Source of the DNA: Pseudomonadota bacterium
GTDB lineage: Bacteria; Pseudomonadota; Gammaproteobacteria; Xanthomonadales; Rhodanobacteraceae
Length of the DNA: 64,000 bases
NCBI GenBank assembly: GCA_021805685.1
Contig: JAJZET010000093.1
Location: forward strand, 1 to 64,000
Reading direction: 5' to 3'
A model generated the notes under the pieces. It saw only the letters and a list, made by a program, of their open reading frames with translations. It was not told the DNA's origin and did no database searches. Below, piece by piece: positions 45,185-54,199 of this stretch (the first letter of the stretch is position 1; each line of letters opens with the position of its first letter). Position numbers and translations under genes: made by a program.

Positions 45185-47731
45185 ATGAGCGATCCGCAAC
45201 ACATGCACATATTCAAGCGTCTGCTGCGCTGGGGTCTGATCCTGGCGTTCTCGGGGCTTCTGCTGGCGGTTCTCGCGGTCGGCGTAGCGTATTGGCTGGT
45301 GGCGCCCAGGCTACCCTCGGTATCGGTGCTGAAGGACTACCACATGCAGGTCCCGCTGCGCGTGGAGAGCGCCGACGGCAAGCTGATCGCCACGTTCGGC
45401 GAGACGCGGCGCATCCCCGTCGCCATCGCGAATGTGCCAGACAACCTCAAGCATGCCGTGCTGTCGGCCGAGGATGCGGACTTCTACCACCATCCGGGCG
45501 TCGATTGGCGCGGCATCGTGCGCGCCGCTTGGCATGTGATCCTGGCAGGTGGCGACAAGGTGCAGGGCGGCTCCACCATCACCCAGCAGGTGGCACGCAA
45601 CTTCTTCCTCAGCCCCCAGAAGCTCTACTCGCGCAAGCTGATCGAGGTGTTCACCGCGCTGCGCATGGAGCACGAACTGAGCAAGGACCAGATCCTGGAG
45701 CTGTACCTCAACAAGATGTTCCTCGGCCATCGCTCCTACGGTGTGGCCGCGGCAGCCGAATACTATTACGGCAAGACGCTGGACCAGCTCAGCATCGCGC
45801 AATGCGCCGCCATCGCCTCCACGTTCCAGCTGCCCTCGCTGGTCAACCCACTGAACAACCAGCCACGGTTGCTGGCGCGGCGGAACTGGGTGCTGAGCGA
45901 GATGCTGCGGCACGGCTACATCACCCGCGCGCAATACAAGGCTGCGATCGCCGAGCCGAACAATGCCGCGCCGCACGAGGCACCGATCCAGGTGAACGCG
46001 CCCTACCTGGCTGAAATGGTGCGGCGGCAGGTGCTCGATCGCCTCGGCAACGACGCACTCACCGAAGGCTACGTGGTGAAGACCACGATCCAGAGCGCAA
46101 AACAGCAGGTGGCGACGGAAGCCGTACGCAAGGGCCTGATCGACTATGACCGCCGCCATGGCTGGCGCGGCCCCGAAGCGCACCAGGACCTCCCCGCCAA
46201 CGCCACCACGCAGGACTACGCGCATGCGCTGGCCGGTTACAGCGACGTGTCGGGCCTCACGCCCGGCCTGGTCATCGCCAGTTCGCCCAGCGCGGCCACG
46301 GTCTACCTGGCCTCGGGTCAGAACGTGGACCTCGATCTTGCCGCGGTGTCGTGGGCACGCCCCTACATCAACGACAGCCGCCGCGGTCCGGCGCCGAAGC
46401 AGGTCGACTCGGTACTCAAGCGCGGCGACATCGTGCGCGTGTCGCAGGACGACAAGGGCGCCTGGCAACTCGCGCAGATCCCCGCCGTGCAGGGCGCGCT
46501 GGTCTCGCTGCGGCCCGACGATGGCGCCATCGAAGCACTGGTGGGCGGCTTCAGCTTTACCCGCAGCAAGTTCAACCGGGCAGTGATGGCGGCGCGCCAG
46601 CCCGGCTCCAGCTTCAAGCCCTACCTGTACTCGGCGGCGTTCGACCATGGCTTCACGCCGGCCTCCATCCTCAACGACGCGCCGCTGGCGCTGCCCGACC
46701 CCTCGCGCCCGGGCGGCCTGTGGACGCCGAGCAACGACGACGACAAGTTCGCCGGCCCGATGCGCCTGCGCGAGGCGCTGGTACAGTCCAAGAACCTGGT
46801 CTCGATCCGGCTTCTCGACGCGATCGGCATACGCTACGCGCGCGACTTCATCACGCGTTTCGGCTTTCCGCTCGACGCCTTGCCCGACAATCTCTCGATG
46901 GCGCTGGGTACCGCTTCGACCTCGCCGATCAGCATGGCGCGGGGCTACGCGGTGTTCGCCAACGGCGGCTACCTGGTCACGCCCTACTTCATCAGCGAGA
47001 TCGATGACCGCGACGGCAAGCCGGTCTACATCGCCAACCCGGCGCGGGCCTGCCGCGAATGCCAGGAGCGCCTGCTGGAAAACACGCCTGCCGGCCCGCC
47101 ACCTGCGGACATGAGCAAGCATCCGGCGAACCAGCTCGCCACGACTGCCAGCTCGACGGCACCCGCCAGCGCCGCCAGCACGGACGACTCCGGCGTAGGC
47201 ACCCTGCCCGCCGACGCCCATGGCGGCGGCGCGCACGCGCCCGTGCTCGCCCCACATGTGCTCGGTCCTCGCACCGACTTCCTGATCACCTCGCTGATGA
47301 AGGACGTGATCCTGCACGGCACCGGCTTTGCAGCCAAGTCGTTGAATCGCAGCGACCTCGCCGGCAAGACCGGCACCAGCAACGACTTCCGCGATGCGTG
47401 GTTCATGGGCTTCAACGGCGACGCTTCCACCGCGGTATGGGTGGGCTTCGACAACTACGGCTCGCTGGGCCACGACGAGTTCGGTGCCACGGCGGCCCTG
47501 CCGATCTGGATGGACTACATGGGCACCACACTGAAGGGCCAACCGGAAGATTCGCTGCCGATGCCGCCGGGCATCGCCACCGCCCTGATCGACCGCTCCA
47601 GCGGCCTGCCCACCACGCCGGACGATCCGGACAGCATGACCGAATACTTCAAGGTCGAGGACCTGGACCGCCTGCGCAGCCAGGCCACCCAGCAGCAACA
47701 GGAGCAGCAGAACCCGTTCAACATCTTCTGA
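45185..47731 (+). CDS. mrcA: Bifunctional penicillin-binding protein 1A
   Basis: The product is 848 residues from ATG 45185. A transmembrane anchor (about 16-38) precedes the glycosyltransferase domain (about 60-235, catalytic Glu96 in S-A-E-D-A-D-F-Y-H, then G-G-S-T-I-T-Q-Q). An OB-like insert follows, then the transpeptidase domain with S-S-F-K (nucleophile Ser475, Lys478), S-K-N and K-T-G-T-S (728-732). It polymerises and cross-links peptidoglycan. The tail is Gln-rich. Confidence 0.95.
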   Translation: MSDPQHMHIFKRLLRWGLILAFSGLLLAVLAVGVAYWLVAPRLPSVSVLKDYHMQVPLRVESADGKLIATFGETRRIPVAIANVPDNLKHAVLSAEDADFYHHPGVDWRGIVRAAWHVILAGGDKVQGGSTITQQVARNFFLSPQKLYSRKLIEVFTALRMEHELSKDQILELYLNKMFLGHRSYGVAAAAEYYYGKTLDQLSIAQCAAIASTFQLPSLVNPLNNQPRLLARRNWVLSEMLRHGYITRAQYKAAIAEPNNAAPHEAPIQVNAPYLAEMVRRQVLDRLGNDALTEGYVVKTTIQSAKQQVATEAVRKGLIDYDRRHGWRGPEAHQDLPANATTQDYAHALAGYSDVSGLTPGLVIASSPSAATVYLASGQNVDLDLAAVSWARPYINDSRRGPAPKQVDSVLKRGDIVRVSQDDKGAWQLAQIPAVQGALVSLRPDDGAIEALVGGFSFTRSKFNRAVMAARQPGSSFKPYLYSAAFDHGFTPASILNDAPLALPDPSRPGGLWTPSNDDDKFAGPMRLREALVQSKNLVSIRLLDAIGIRYARDFITRFGFPLDALPDNLSMALGTASTSPISMARGYAVFANGGYLVTPYFISEIDDRDGKPVYIANPARACRECQERLLENTPAGPPPADMSKHPANQLATTASSTAPASAASTDDSGVGTLPADAHGGGAHAPVLAPHVLGPRTDFLITSLMKDVILHGTGFAAKSLNRSDLAGKTGTSNDFRDAWFMGFNGDASTAVWVGFDNYGSLGHDEFGATAALPIWMDYMGTTLKGQPEDSLPMPPGIATALIDRSSGLPTTPDDPDSMTEYFKVEDLDRLRSQATQQQQEQQNPFNIF

Positions 47732-47808
47732 GCGGGGACGCGGATCGGCCCGTTTCGGTATCGCGTCGCGTGCGCTAGTCTGGCGACGCACGCGGCGGAG
47801 GAATCGAC

Positions 47809-48489
47809 ATGGCACGAGGCGAACATCACCGCATCCATGCAAGCGACCGTCAGCAGCGCAACCGGCTGCGCGTGGCGCAGGAGGCAGCCCGCCTGATGAG
47901 CGAGCACGGCATCCGCGATTTCCACCGCGCCAAGCTGAAGGCCGCCGAACGGCTGGGCATCCTCGACGAACAGGCGCTGCCGCGCAACCACGAAATCGAA
48001 CAGGCGCTGCGCGAACACCAGCGCCTGTTCCAGGGCGGCAGCCAACCGCAGCTGTTGCAGGAACGCCGCGAGGCGGCGGTGGAGGCCATGCGCTTCCTCG
48101 CCCGCTTCGAACCGCGCCTGGTCGGCGCGGTGCTCGACGGCTCGGCCGACGCACACTCGGCGGTCTGCCTGCACGTGTTCAGCGACGACCCCGACGCCGT
48201 GCATCGCTACCTGCACGAACATGGCGTGCCGTTCGAGACGCAGACGCGCCGCCTGCGCACAAGCCGGGACGAACAGGCTGAATTCCCGGTGTTGCTGTTC
48301 GCCGCCGATGCGCTGCCCTTCGACCTCACCGTGCTTCCACGCAATGCATTGCGCCAGGCGCCGCTGGACCGCGTGGACGAAAAGCCGATGCGCCGTGCCG
48401 CGCTGGCGGCAGTGGAGGAGTTGTTGGACAGCGGTGACGGTCCGGACGATCTGGAACGCATGCTGGCGCACGCCAACCGCCGCGGATAG
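47809..48489 (+). CDS. Hypothetical protein, possible nucleotidyltransferase-like fold
   Basis: The product is 226 residues. The first 90 residues are helical and charged. The middle (R-F-E-P-R-L-V-G-A-V-L-D-G-S-A-D-A-H-S-A) resembles the opening helix and G-S motif of minimal nucleotidyltransferases, followed by alternating strands and helices. The catalytic D-x-D is not evident, so activity is doubtful. It is probably monocistronic: a terminator follows. Confidence 0.55.
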   Translation: MARGEHHRIHASDRQQRNRLRVAQEAARLMSEHGIRDFHRAKLKAAERLGILDEQALPRNHEIEQALREHQRLFQGGSQPQLLQERREAAVEAMRFLARFEPRLVGAVLDGSADAHSAVCLHVFSDDPDAVHRYLHEHGVPFETQTRRLRTSRDEQAEFPVLLFAADALPFDLTVLPRNALRQAPLDRVDEKPMRRAALAAVEELLDSGDGPDDLERMLAHANRRG

Positions 48490-48556
48490 GGGCACTTACT
48501 CTTGCGCCCCTCGATGCCCGCGAGCCTCGAGCGGCAATCAGCCCGGCTGGTGACAT

Positions 48557-48596
48557 CCAGAAAAAACTCCCCGGCAAGCCGGGGCGTTTTTTCTGG
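48557..48596. terminator. Bidirectional terminator between 47.8 kb gene and gltA
   Basis: A near-perfect palindrome with CCCCGGC-AAG-CCGGGG as stem core, flanked by AAAAAA on the left and TTTTTT on the right, so it can terminate both convergent genes. Confidence 0.88.
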
Positions 48597-48617
48597 GTAG
48601 GTCAGGCACGGATCAAC

Positions 48618-49913
48618 TCAGCGCTTGGCGGAATCCAGATAGTCGCGCACGCCGTGACCGGTATAGATCTGGCGCGGGCGCCCAATGCGCGAGCCAGGGG
48701 TTTCGTGCTGCTCGATCCAGTGCGCGATCCAACCGGCGGTGCGGGCGATGGCGAACATCACGGTGAACATCTCGGTGGGGATGCCCAGCGCCTTATAGAT
48801 GATGCCGGAATAGAAGTCGACGTTCGGGTACAGCTTGCGCTCGACGAAATAGTCGTCCTTCAGCGCGGCTTCTTCCAGCTTCATCGCGACGTCCAGCAGC
48901 GGGTCGTTGACGCCGAGCTCGGCCAGTACCTTGTGGCACATCTCGCGGATAATCTTGGCACGCGGATCGAAGTTCTTGTACACCCGGTGGCCGAAACCCA
49001 TCAGGCGGAAGCTGTCGTTCTTGTCCTTGGCGCGCAGCACCGCCGACTCCACGTTGTCCGGCGTGCCGATCTCCTCCAGCATCTTCAGCACCGCCTCGTT
49101 GGCGCCGCCGTGAGCGGGCCCCCACAGCGCGGTGATGCCCGCCGCCACAGAGGCGTACGGATTGGCGCCGGTGGAGCCAACCAGGCGCACGGTGGAGGTG
49201 GAGGCATTCTGCTCGTGGTCGGCGTGCAGGATGAACAGCAGGTCCAACGCCTTCGCAGCCACCGGGTTCATCTGCAGCGGCTCGCTCGGCACCTCGAACA
49301 TCATGTGCAGGAAGCGGTCGACGTACTCGAGGTTGTTGCGCGGATAGCGGAACGGCCAGCCGATCGAGTAGCGGTAGCAGGCCGCGGCGATGGTCGGCAT
49401 CTTCGCGATCAGGCGGATCGCGGCGAGCTTGCGGTCGGCCGGGTTCTCGACGTCGAGATCGTCGTGGTAGAACGCCGACAGCGAAGCCACTGCGGCGGCC
49501 AGCATCGCCATCGGGTGCGCGTTGTGGTGGAAGCCCTGGAAGAAGTTCTTCAGCGACTCGTGCATCATCGTGTGATGCGAGACGTCGTGCTCGAAGGTGG
49601 CGAACTCGGCCGGCTTCGGCAGCTCGCCGTTGAGCAGCAGGTAGGCCACCTCGAGGAAGCTCGACTTCTCGGCCAGCTGCTCGATCGGGTAACCGCGGTA
49701 CAGCAGCACGCCCTGGTCACCGTCGATGTAGGTGATCGCGCTCTTGGTGCTGGCGGTCGAACCGTAGCCGACGTCGTAGGTGAAGTGGCCGGTGTCCTTG
49801 TACAGCGAACTGATGTCGATGCAGGCCGGGCCAAGGGTGCCGGAAACCAGCGGCATGGTGCTGCTGCGCTGGGTCGACTCGTCCACCAGCTTCACAGTCT
49901 TGGAATCGGACAC
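48618..49913 (-). CDS. gltA: Citrate synthase
   Basis: The product is 431 residues, the long Gram-negative form. The signature region [14 protein letters not shown] is present, with the catalytic His and Asp positions, and the earlier [15 protein letters not shown]. It condenses acetyl-CoA with oxaloacetate in the TCA cycle; this type is generally NADH-regulated and hexameric. Confidence 0.97.
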   Translation of the reverse strand: MSDSKTVKLVDESTQRSSTMPLVSGTLGPACIDISSLYKDTGHFTYDVGYGSTASTKSAITYIDGDQGVLLYRGYPIEQLAEKSSFLEVAYLLLNGELPKPAEFATFEHDVSHHTMMHESLKNFFQGFHHNAHPMAMLAAAVASLSAFYHDDLDVENPADRKLAAIRLIAKMPTIAAACYRYSIGWPFRYPRNNLEYVDRFLHMMFEVPSEPLQMNPVAAKALDLLFILHADHEQNASTSTVRLVGSTGANPYASVAAGITALWGPAHGGANEAVLKMLEEIGTPDNVESAVLRAKDKNDSFRLMGFGHRVYKNFDPRAKIIREMCHKVLAELGVNDPLLDVAMKLEEAALKDDYFVERKLYPNVDFYSGIIYKALGIPTEMFTVMFAIARTAGWIAHWIEQHETPGSRIGRPRQIYTGHGVRDYLDSAKR

Positions 49914-50152
49914 GGGAACCTCCTTAGCTTGGGTCGTCGCCCGGGCCGTGGGGCGGCGCCGAGGCGAAGGGGAACAGGCACCGAATCAGCGAATGCCTCG
50001 ATGTAATCCGCTCATTATCGCACAACGGCCAGCAGCCATGCGTTCGCGGATGGCCGGACGGCGACCGCAAGAAGACGGCCGCAGACGCTTTGCTTATCGG
50101 CGCCGCATCGGCAATGACCGCACTACACCCATCCACTGCAAGGCACGCAAAA
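49914..50152. promoter_or_regulatory. gltA upstream region
   Basis: About 240 bp between the gltA start and the rpmE2 terminator. It should contain the gltA promoter (leftward); an AGGAGG-like ribosome site sits just before the start codon (reverse of CCTCCT at 49919-49924). No gene is recognised. Confidence 0.45.
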
Positions 50153-50186
50153 ACACACGGGGCAGGCTGACGCCTGCCCCGTGTGT
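50153..50186 (-). terminator. Rho-independent terminator of rpmE2
   Basis: A perfect 15-bp stem (ACACACGGGGCAGGC and its complement) with a 4-base loop, followed on the minus strand by a T-run. It lies 40 bp after the rpmE2 stop. Confidence 0.85.
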
Positions 50187-50228
50187 AAATGCTTCAACCC
50201 GGCGCGGTGCGGCGGGCGCAGAGCGCGC

Positions 50229-50474
50229 TTACTTCTGCGCGTAACGCTTGCGGAACTTGTCGACGCGACCGCCGACGTCCAGCGTCTTCTGCTTGCCGGT
50301 GTAGAACGGGTGCGAATGGCTGGAGATATCCACCTTGATCAGCGGGTACTCGTTGCCATCTTCCCACTTGACGGTTTCCTTTGCGGCAATCGTCGAACGC
50401 GTCAGGAACGCGAAGTCGGACGACAGATCCTGGAACACCACCGGGCGGTAATTCGGATGGATATCGGGCTTCAT
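50229..50474 (-). CDS. rpmE2: 50S ribosomal protein bL31, type B (zinc-free)
   Basis: The product is 81 residues from ATG 50474, starting [19 protein letters not shown] and containing [10 protein letters not shown]. The cysteines of the zinc-binding form are absent, so this is the type B paralogue, in many bacteria induced under zinc limitation. No Zur box was recognised in the short upstream gap, so it may instead be the only L31 in this genome. Confidence 0.95.
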   Translation of the reverse strand: MKPDIHPNYRPVVFQDLSSDFAFLTRSTIAAKETVKWEDGNEYPLIKVDISSHSHPFYTGKQKTLDVGGRVDKFRKRYAQK

Positions 50475-50532
50475 GACGGGCTCTGTTGCAACGTGAAAAG
50501 AGAGCAAGTGTAACTAGCCGCGCGGCGATGCG

Positions 50533-51465
50533 TCAAGCCGCGCCCAGCGCCTTGCGCACCATTGCCTGGAAGCGCAGCTGATCCACCTCCAGCACGATGC
50601 GCGCCTGCGCAGGCCGACCCAGCCGCCGGGCCCAATCCACCACGGTGGCGCCACGGGTGAGCCGACCGTCCAGCTCCACACCCACCGCACGTGTCTCGCT
50701 GCGCACGATGATGTCGGGATCAATCGCCACTGCCATTCCCAGCGCATCGGCGGCGAGCACGCCGTTGCGCTCATGCGTGGCGTTGTAGTCGCGCGCCGTA
50801 CGAAACACCTTCTGGAAGAATTTTGCGCGATGGTCGCCGGAAGCGATCCAGCCCTCGAACTCGGTGTCGTCGAAGGCGTGGCGCAACGTGGCCTCCCAGT
50901 CGACCAGGTCGAACGCCGGAAAAGCCTCGAACACCACGTGCGCAGCCTCGGGGTCGAAGCCCACGTTGAATTCGGCAGGCACCCTGCCGGTGTTGCCGTG
51001 GCCAGTCACCGCGCCCCCCATCACCACCAGCCGCTTCACCCGCCGCGGCAACGCCGGGTCGAGCTTCAACGCGAGCGCGAGATTGGTCAGCGGCGCCAGC
51101 GCCACCAGGGTCAACTCGCCCGGACGCTCGCGCGTGAGCCGCAGCAGCGCCAGCGCAGCGGCCTCGCCCTCGGCCGCCGCCTTGGGTTCCGGAAATCCCA
51201 CGTCGCCCAGGCCATCCGCCCCATGCACGAACGCCGCATCCTCCTCCGGCGCGCGCACCAGGGGCGAGGCGCAACCGGGAAACACCGGGAACGAGGCGCC
51301 CAGGAGCTCGCGCAGCGTTCGCGCGTTGCGCACGGTGTGATCCAGCCCCACGTTGCCGGCGGCCACGCTCAACGCGGCGATGTCGGCATGGGCGTGCGCC
51401 ATCATGATGGCCAGCGCGTCGTCCACGCCAGGATCGGTGTCGATCAGCAGTTGCGGTTTGCTCAT
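50533..51465 (-). CDS. Inosine-uridine preferring nucleoside hydrolase family protein
   Basis: The product is 310 residues. The N-terminal calcium-binding motif DTDPGVDDA (about 9-17) is intact, with later V-V-M-G-G-A, E-F-N-V-G-F-D-P-E-A-A and a final N-G-V-L-A-A-D-A-L-G region carrying the catalytic Asp. The family hydrolyses ribonucleosides to base and ribose. Substrate preference cannot be read off. Confidence 0.9.
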   Translation of the reverse strand: MSKPQLLIDTDPGVDDALAIMMAHAHADIAALSVAAGNVGLDHTVRNARTLRELLGASFPVFPGCASPLVRAPEEDAAFVHGADGLGDVGFPEPKAAAEGEAAALALLRLTRERPGELTLVALAPLTNLALALKLDPALPRRVKRLVVMGGAVTGHGNTGRVPAEFNVGFDPEAAHVVFEAFPAFDLVDWEATLRHAFDDTEFEGWIASGDHRAKFFQKVFRTARDYNATHERNGVLAADALGMAVAIDPDIIVRSETRAVGVELDGRLTRGATVVDWARRLGRPAQARIVLEVDQLRFQAMVRKALGAA

Positions 51466-51493
51466 GGATGCATGATCGCAAGAATTGAAAATA

Positions 51494-51609
51494 CGGCCAA
51501 GGATGGCCGCCTATTTGAACCTCGCGATCGCGGGTGGTCGCAAGCGCACTGAAGAGCACGACCAGCCAAGGCCGCCCATTTGATCCTGCCGATCCAAGGG
51601 CGATCGCAA
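51494..51609. repeat. Two degenerate direct repeats between the nucleoside hydrolase and recG
   Basis: Copy one at about 51495-51543 and copy two at about 51563-51609 share C-C-A-A-G-G, G-C-C-G-C-C, A-T-T-T-G-A, C-C-T, C-G-A-T-C and T-C-G-C-A-A in the same order with similar spacing. They look like diverged copies of one intergenic repeat. The region has no gene. Confidence 0.55.
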
Positions 51610-51612
51610 CAA

Positions 51613-53715
51613 TCAGGCACGCGCGTAACGCGCCGCGCCGCCGATCCAACGGGCGATCAGCCGATCCGCCTCATGCGGGTGCGCCGCCAGCAGGCGTTCG
51701 CCCACTTGCTGCACGGCAGGCAGCAAGTGGGCATCGCGCACCAGGTCGGCGATGCGGAAGCTGAGCAGGCCGGTCTGCCGCGTGCCAAGCACTTCGCCCG
51801 GGCCGCGCAGTTCCAGGTCCTTCTCGGCGATACGGAAACCGTCGCTGGTTTCGCGCATCACTGCCAGCCGCTCGCGCGCGAGTTGCCCTAGCGGGGGCTG
51901 GTAGAGCAGCACGCAGTTGGAGGCCACTGCGCCGCGTCCCACGCGCCCGCGCAACTGGTGCAGCTGGGCAAGACCCAGCCGCTCGCTGTTCTCGATCACC
52001 ATCAGGCTGGCATTGGGTACGTCCACGCCCACCTCGATCACGGTGGTGGCGACCAGCACCGCAAGCTCGCCCGCCTTGAACCCATCCATCACCGCCTGCT
52101 TGTCCTTCGGCTTCAGTCGGCCGTGGATCAGGCCTACCTTGCAACCGACCAGCGCGGCGGAGAGTTCCGCATGGGCCACTTCGGCGGCCTGCGCGCGCAA
52201 CTGCTCGGACTCCTCGATCAGCGTGCATACCCAGTACGCCTGCCGCCCCTCGGCGCAGGCCGCGCGGATGCGCTCGATCACCTCGGCACGGCGTGCGTTG
52301 GACACCGCCACCGTCTGCACCGGCGTACGGCCCGGCGGCAGCTCGTCGATGGCGGAAACGTCGAGGTCGGCATAAGCGCTCATTGCCAGCGTGCGTGGGA
52401 TCGGCGTGGCGGTGAGCACGAGCTGGTGCGGCACCTCGCCGCGCGCATGATCGGCACCTTTGTCGTGCAGCGCCAGGCGTTGCTGCACCCCGAAACGGTG
52501 CTGCTCGTCGACGATCACCAACCCCAGCCGCGGGAAGTCGACCCCTTCCTGCATCAGCGCATGGGTACCCACCGTAACCGGCACACCCCCGGCCACGCGG
52601 CGCAGCGCCGCCTGACGCGCCTTGCCCTGCTGCTTGCCGGCCAGCCATTCCACCTCGACGCCCAGCGGCGCCAGCCAATGCCGGAAGTTGCGCAGGTGTT
52701 GCTCGGCGAGCAGCTCGGTAGGCGCCATCAGCGCCACCTGGTATCCCGACTCCACGGCGGCCAGTGCAGCCAGCGCGGCGACCACGGTCTTGCCGCTGCC
52801 CACGTCCCCCTGCACCAGCCGCAACATCGGCTTCGCCTCGGCAAGATCGCGGCGCACCTCCTCGTCCACGCGCCGCTGCGCGGCGGTGAGCGCGAACGGC
52901 AGCGAATCAATCAATCCCCTGCGCAGGGGACCGGCTCCGGCGAGCTTCGGCGACCTGCGCCGCCGCACTGCCGCGCGCATCCGCTTCAGGCTGAGGTGCT
53001 GGGTCAGCAGTTCCTCGAAGGCCAGACGCTGCTGCGCGGGATGCCGGCCGTGCAGCAGCAGGTCCAGCCGGGCATCGGGCGCCGGACGGTGGACGGTGAG
53101 CAGCGCCTCGCGCAACGAGGCGAGGCCATGCGCCACACACAGCTCGCGCGGAATCAGCTCCAGCGCCGCCTCCGGCGGCAGCAGCGCCAGCGCCTTGGCG
53201 ACTACGCCCGCCAGGCGCTTCTGGCCAAGTCCTTCGGTGGTCGGATAGACCGGGCTCAGACGATCCTCCACCACCACGGCCTCGCCGGCACCGAGCCGGC
53301 GATACTGCGGATGCACCATCTCCAGGCCCTGCGCCGCCTGGCGCACTTCGCCGAAGCAAAGCAGGCGCGCGCCAGGCACGAGCTGTTCGGCCTGCGCGCG
53401 ATTGAAATGAAAGAAGCGCAGCTGCAGGCCCTGCCGCGAGTCGTCGCCAATCGCCACCTTCAACTGCGGGCGGTAACGGAAACCGCGCTCGACCGCCTCG
53501 ACCACGCCCACCACCTGCGCGCCCTGTCCCGGGCGCAGGTCGGCGATCGCGGTGACACGGGTGCGATCCTCGTAACGCAACGGCAGATGGAACCACAAGT
53601 CCTGCACCCGCTCCAGGCCCAGCCTGTGCAGCAAGGCCGCGAGCGCCGGACCCACGCCCGGCAGGGTGGCCACTGGCTGTGCACCCGCATCCAGTGCGGT
53701 GGCGACGTTCGTCAT
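51613..53715 (-). CDS. recG: ATP-dependent DNA helicase RecG
   Basis: The product is 700 residues. A wedge domain (about 20-200) is followed by helicase motifs: LVQGDVGSGKTVVAALAAL (Walker A), VIVDEQHRFGV, L-T-A-T-P-I-P-R-T-L, and the C-terminal QLRGRVGRG. RecG remodels stalled replication forks and Holliday junctions. It is the last gene of rpoZ-spoT-ridA-recG, 13 bp after ridA. Confidence 0.95.
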   Translation of the reverse strand: MTNVATALDAGAQPVATLPGVGPALAALLHRLGLERVQDLWFHLPLRYEDRTRVTAIADLRPGQGAQVVGVVEAVERGFRYRPQLKVAIGDDSRQGLQLRFFHFNRAQAEQLVPGARLLCFGEVRQAAQGLEMVHPQYRRLGAGEAVVVEDRLSPVYPTTEGLGQKRLAGVVAKALALLPPEAALELIPRELCVAHGLASLREALLTVHRPAPDARLDLLLHGRHPAQQRLAFEELLTQHLSLKRMRAAVRRRRSPKLAGAGPLRRGLIDSLPFALTAAQRRVDEEVRRDLAEAKPMLRLVQGDVGSGKTVVAALAALAAVESGYQVALMAPTELLAEQHLRNFRHWLAPLGVEVEWLAGKQQGKARQAALRRVAGGVPVTVGTHALMQEGVDFPRLGLVIVDEQHRFGVQQRLALHDKGADHARGEVPHQLVLTATPIPRTLAMSAYADLDVSAIDELPPGRTPVQTVAVSNARRAEVIERIRAACAEGRQAYWVCTLIEESEQLRAQAAEVAHAELSAALVGCKVGLIHGRLKPKDKQAVMDGFKAGELAVLVATTVIEVGVDVPNASLMVIENSERLGLAQLHQLRGRVGRGAVASNCVLLYQPPLGQLARERLAVMRETSDGFRIAEKDLELRGPGEVLGTRQTGLLSFRIADLVRDAHLLPAVQQVGERLLAAHPHEADRLIARWIGGAARYARA

Positions 53716-53728
53716 CGAGCGATGCGGG

Positions 53729-54112
53729 TCAGCCCAGCACCATGATCGCGTCCACTTCCACCTGCGCGCCCTTGGGCAACGCCGACACCTCGATGGTGGA
53801 ACGTGCCGGATACGGCTGCTGGAAATACTCGGCCATCACCGCATTTACCTCGGCGAAGTTCGCCAGGTCGGTGACGTAGATGCCCACGCGGACGAACTGA
53901 GCCAGCGAGCCGCCGGCCGCCTGCGCCACCGCCGCCAGGTTGTCGAATACGCGCCGCGCCTGCGCCTTGATGTCGCCCTCGACGAGGTTGCCGGTGGCCG
54001 GATCGAGCGGGATCTGCCCGGAGAAATACACGGTATCGCCGGCGCGCACGGCCTGCGAATACGGACCGATCGCGGCGGGCGCCTGCGTGGTGGATACGAT
54101 GCTGCGAGACAT
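53729..54112 (-). CDS. ridA: RidA family 2-iminobutanoate/2-iminopropanoate deaminase
   Basis: The product is 127 residues. Family motifs include [20 protein letters not shown], and [13 protein letters not shown] near the end, with the catalytic Arg. RidA hydrolyses reactive enamine/imine by-products of amino-acid enzymes. It sits between spoT and recG. Confidence 0.93.
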   Translation of the reverse strand: MSRSIVSTTQAPAAIGPYSQAVRAGDTVYFSGQIPLDPATGNLVEGDIKAQARRVFDNLAAVAQAAGGSLAQFVRVGIYVTDLANFAEVNAVMAEYFQQPYPARSTIEVSALPKGAQVEVDAIMVLG

Positions 54113-54199
54113 GGGAAACCCCGGTCGTAAGGAACGCCAGGCATTGTAGGCGCGCGTTCCGTGCAGGTGAACCGGCCGGGCGGAAGCCGCGCTGCGCGA

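Noticed and set aside
51958-53745. A 595-codon plus-strand frame opposite recG
   Set aside because: Antisense of a certain gene, with H/Q/R-rich composition.
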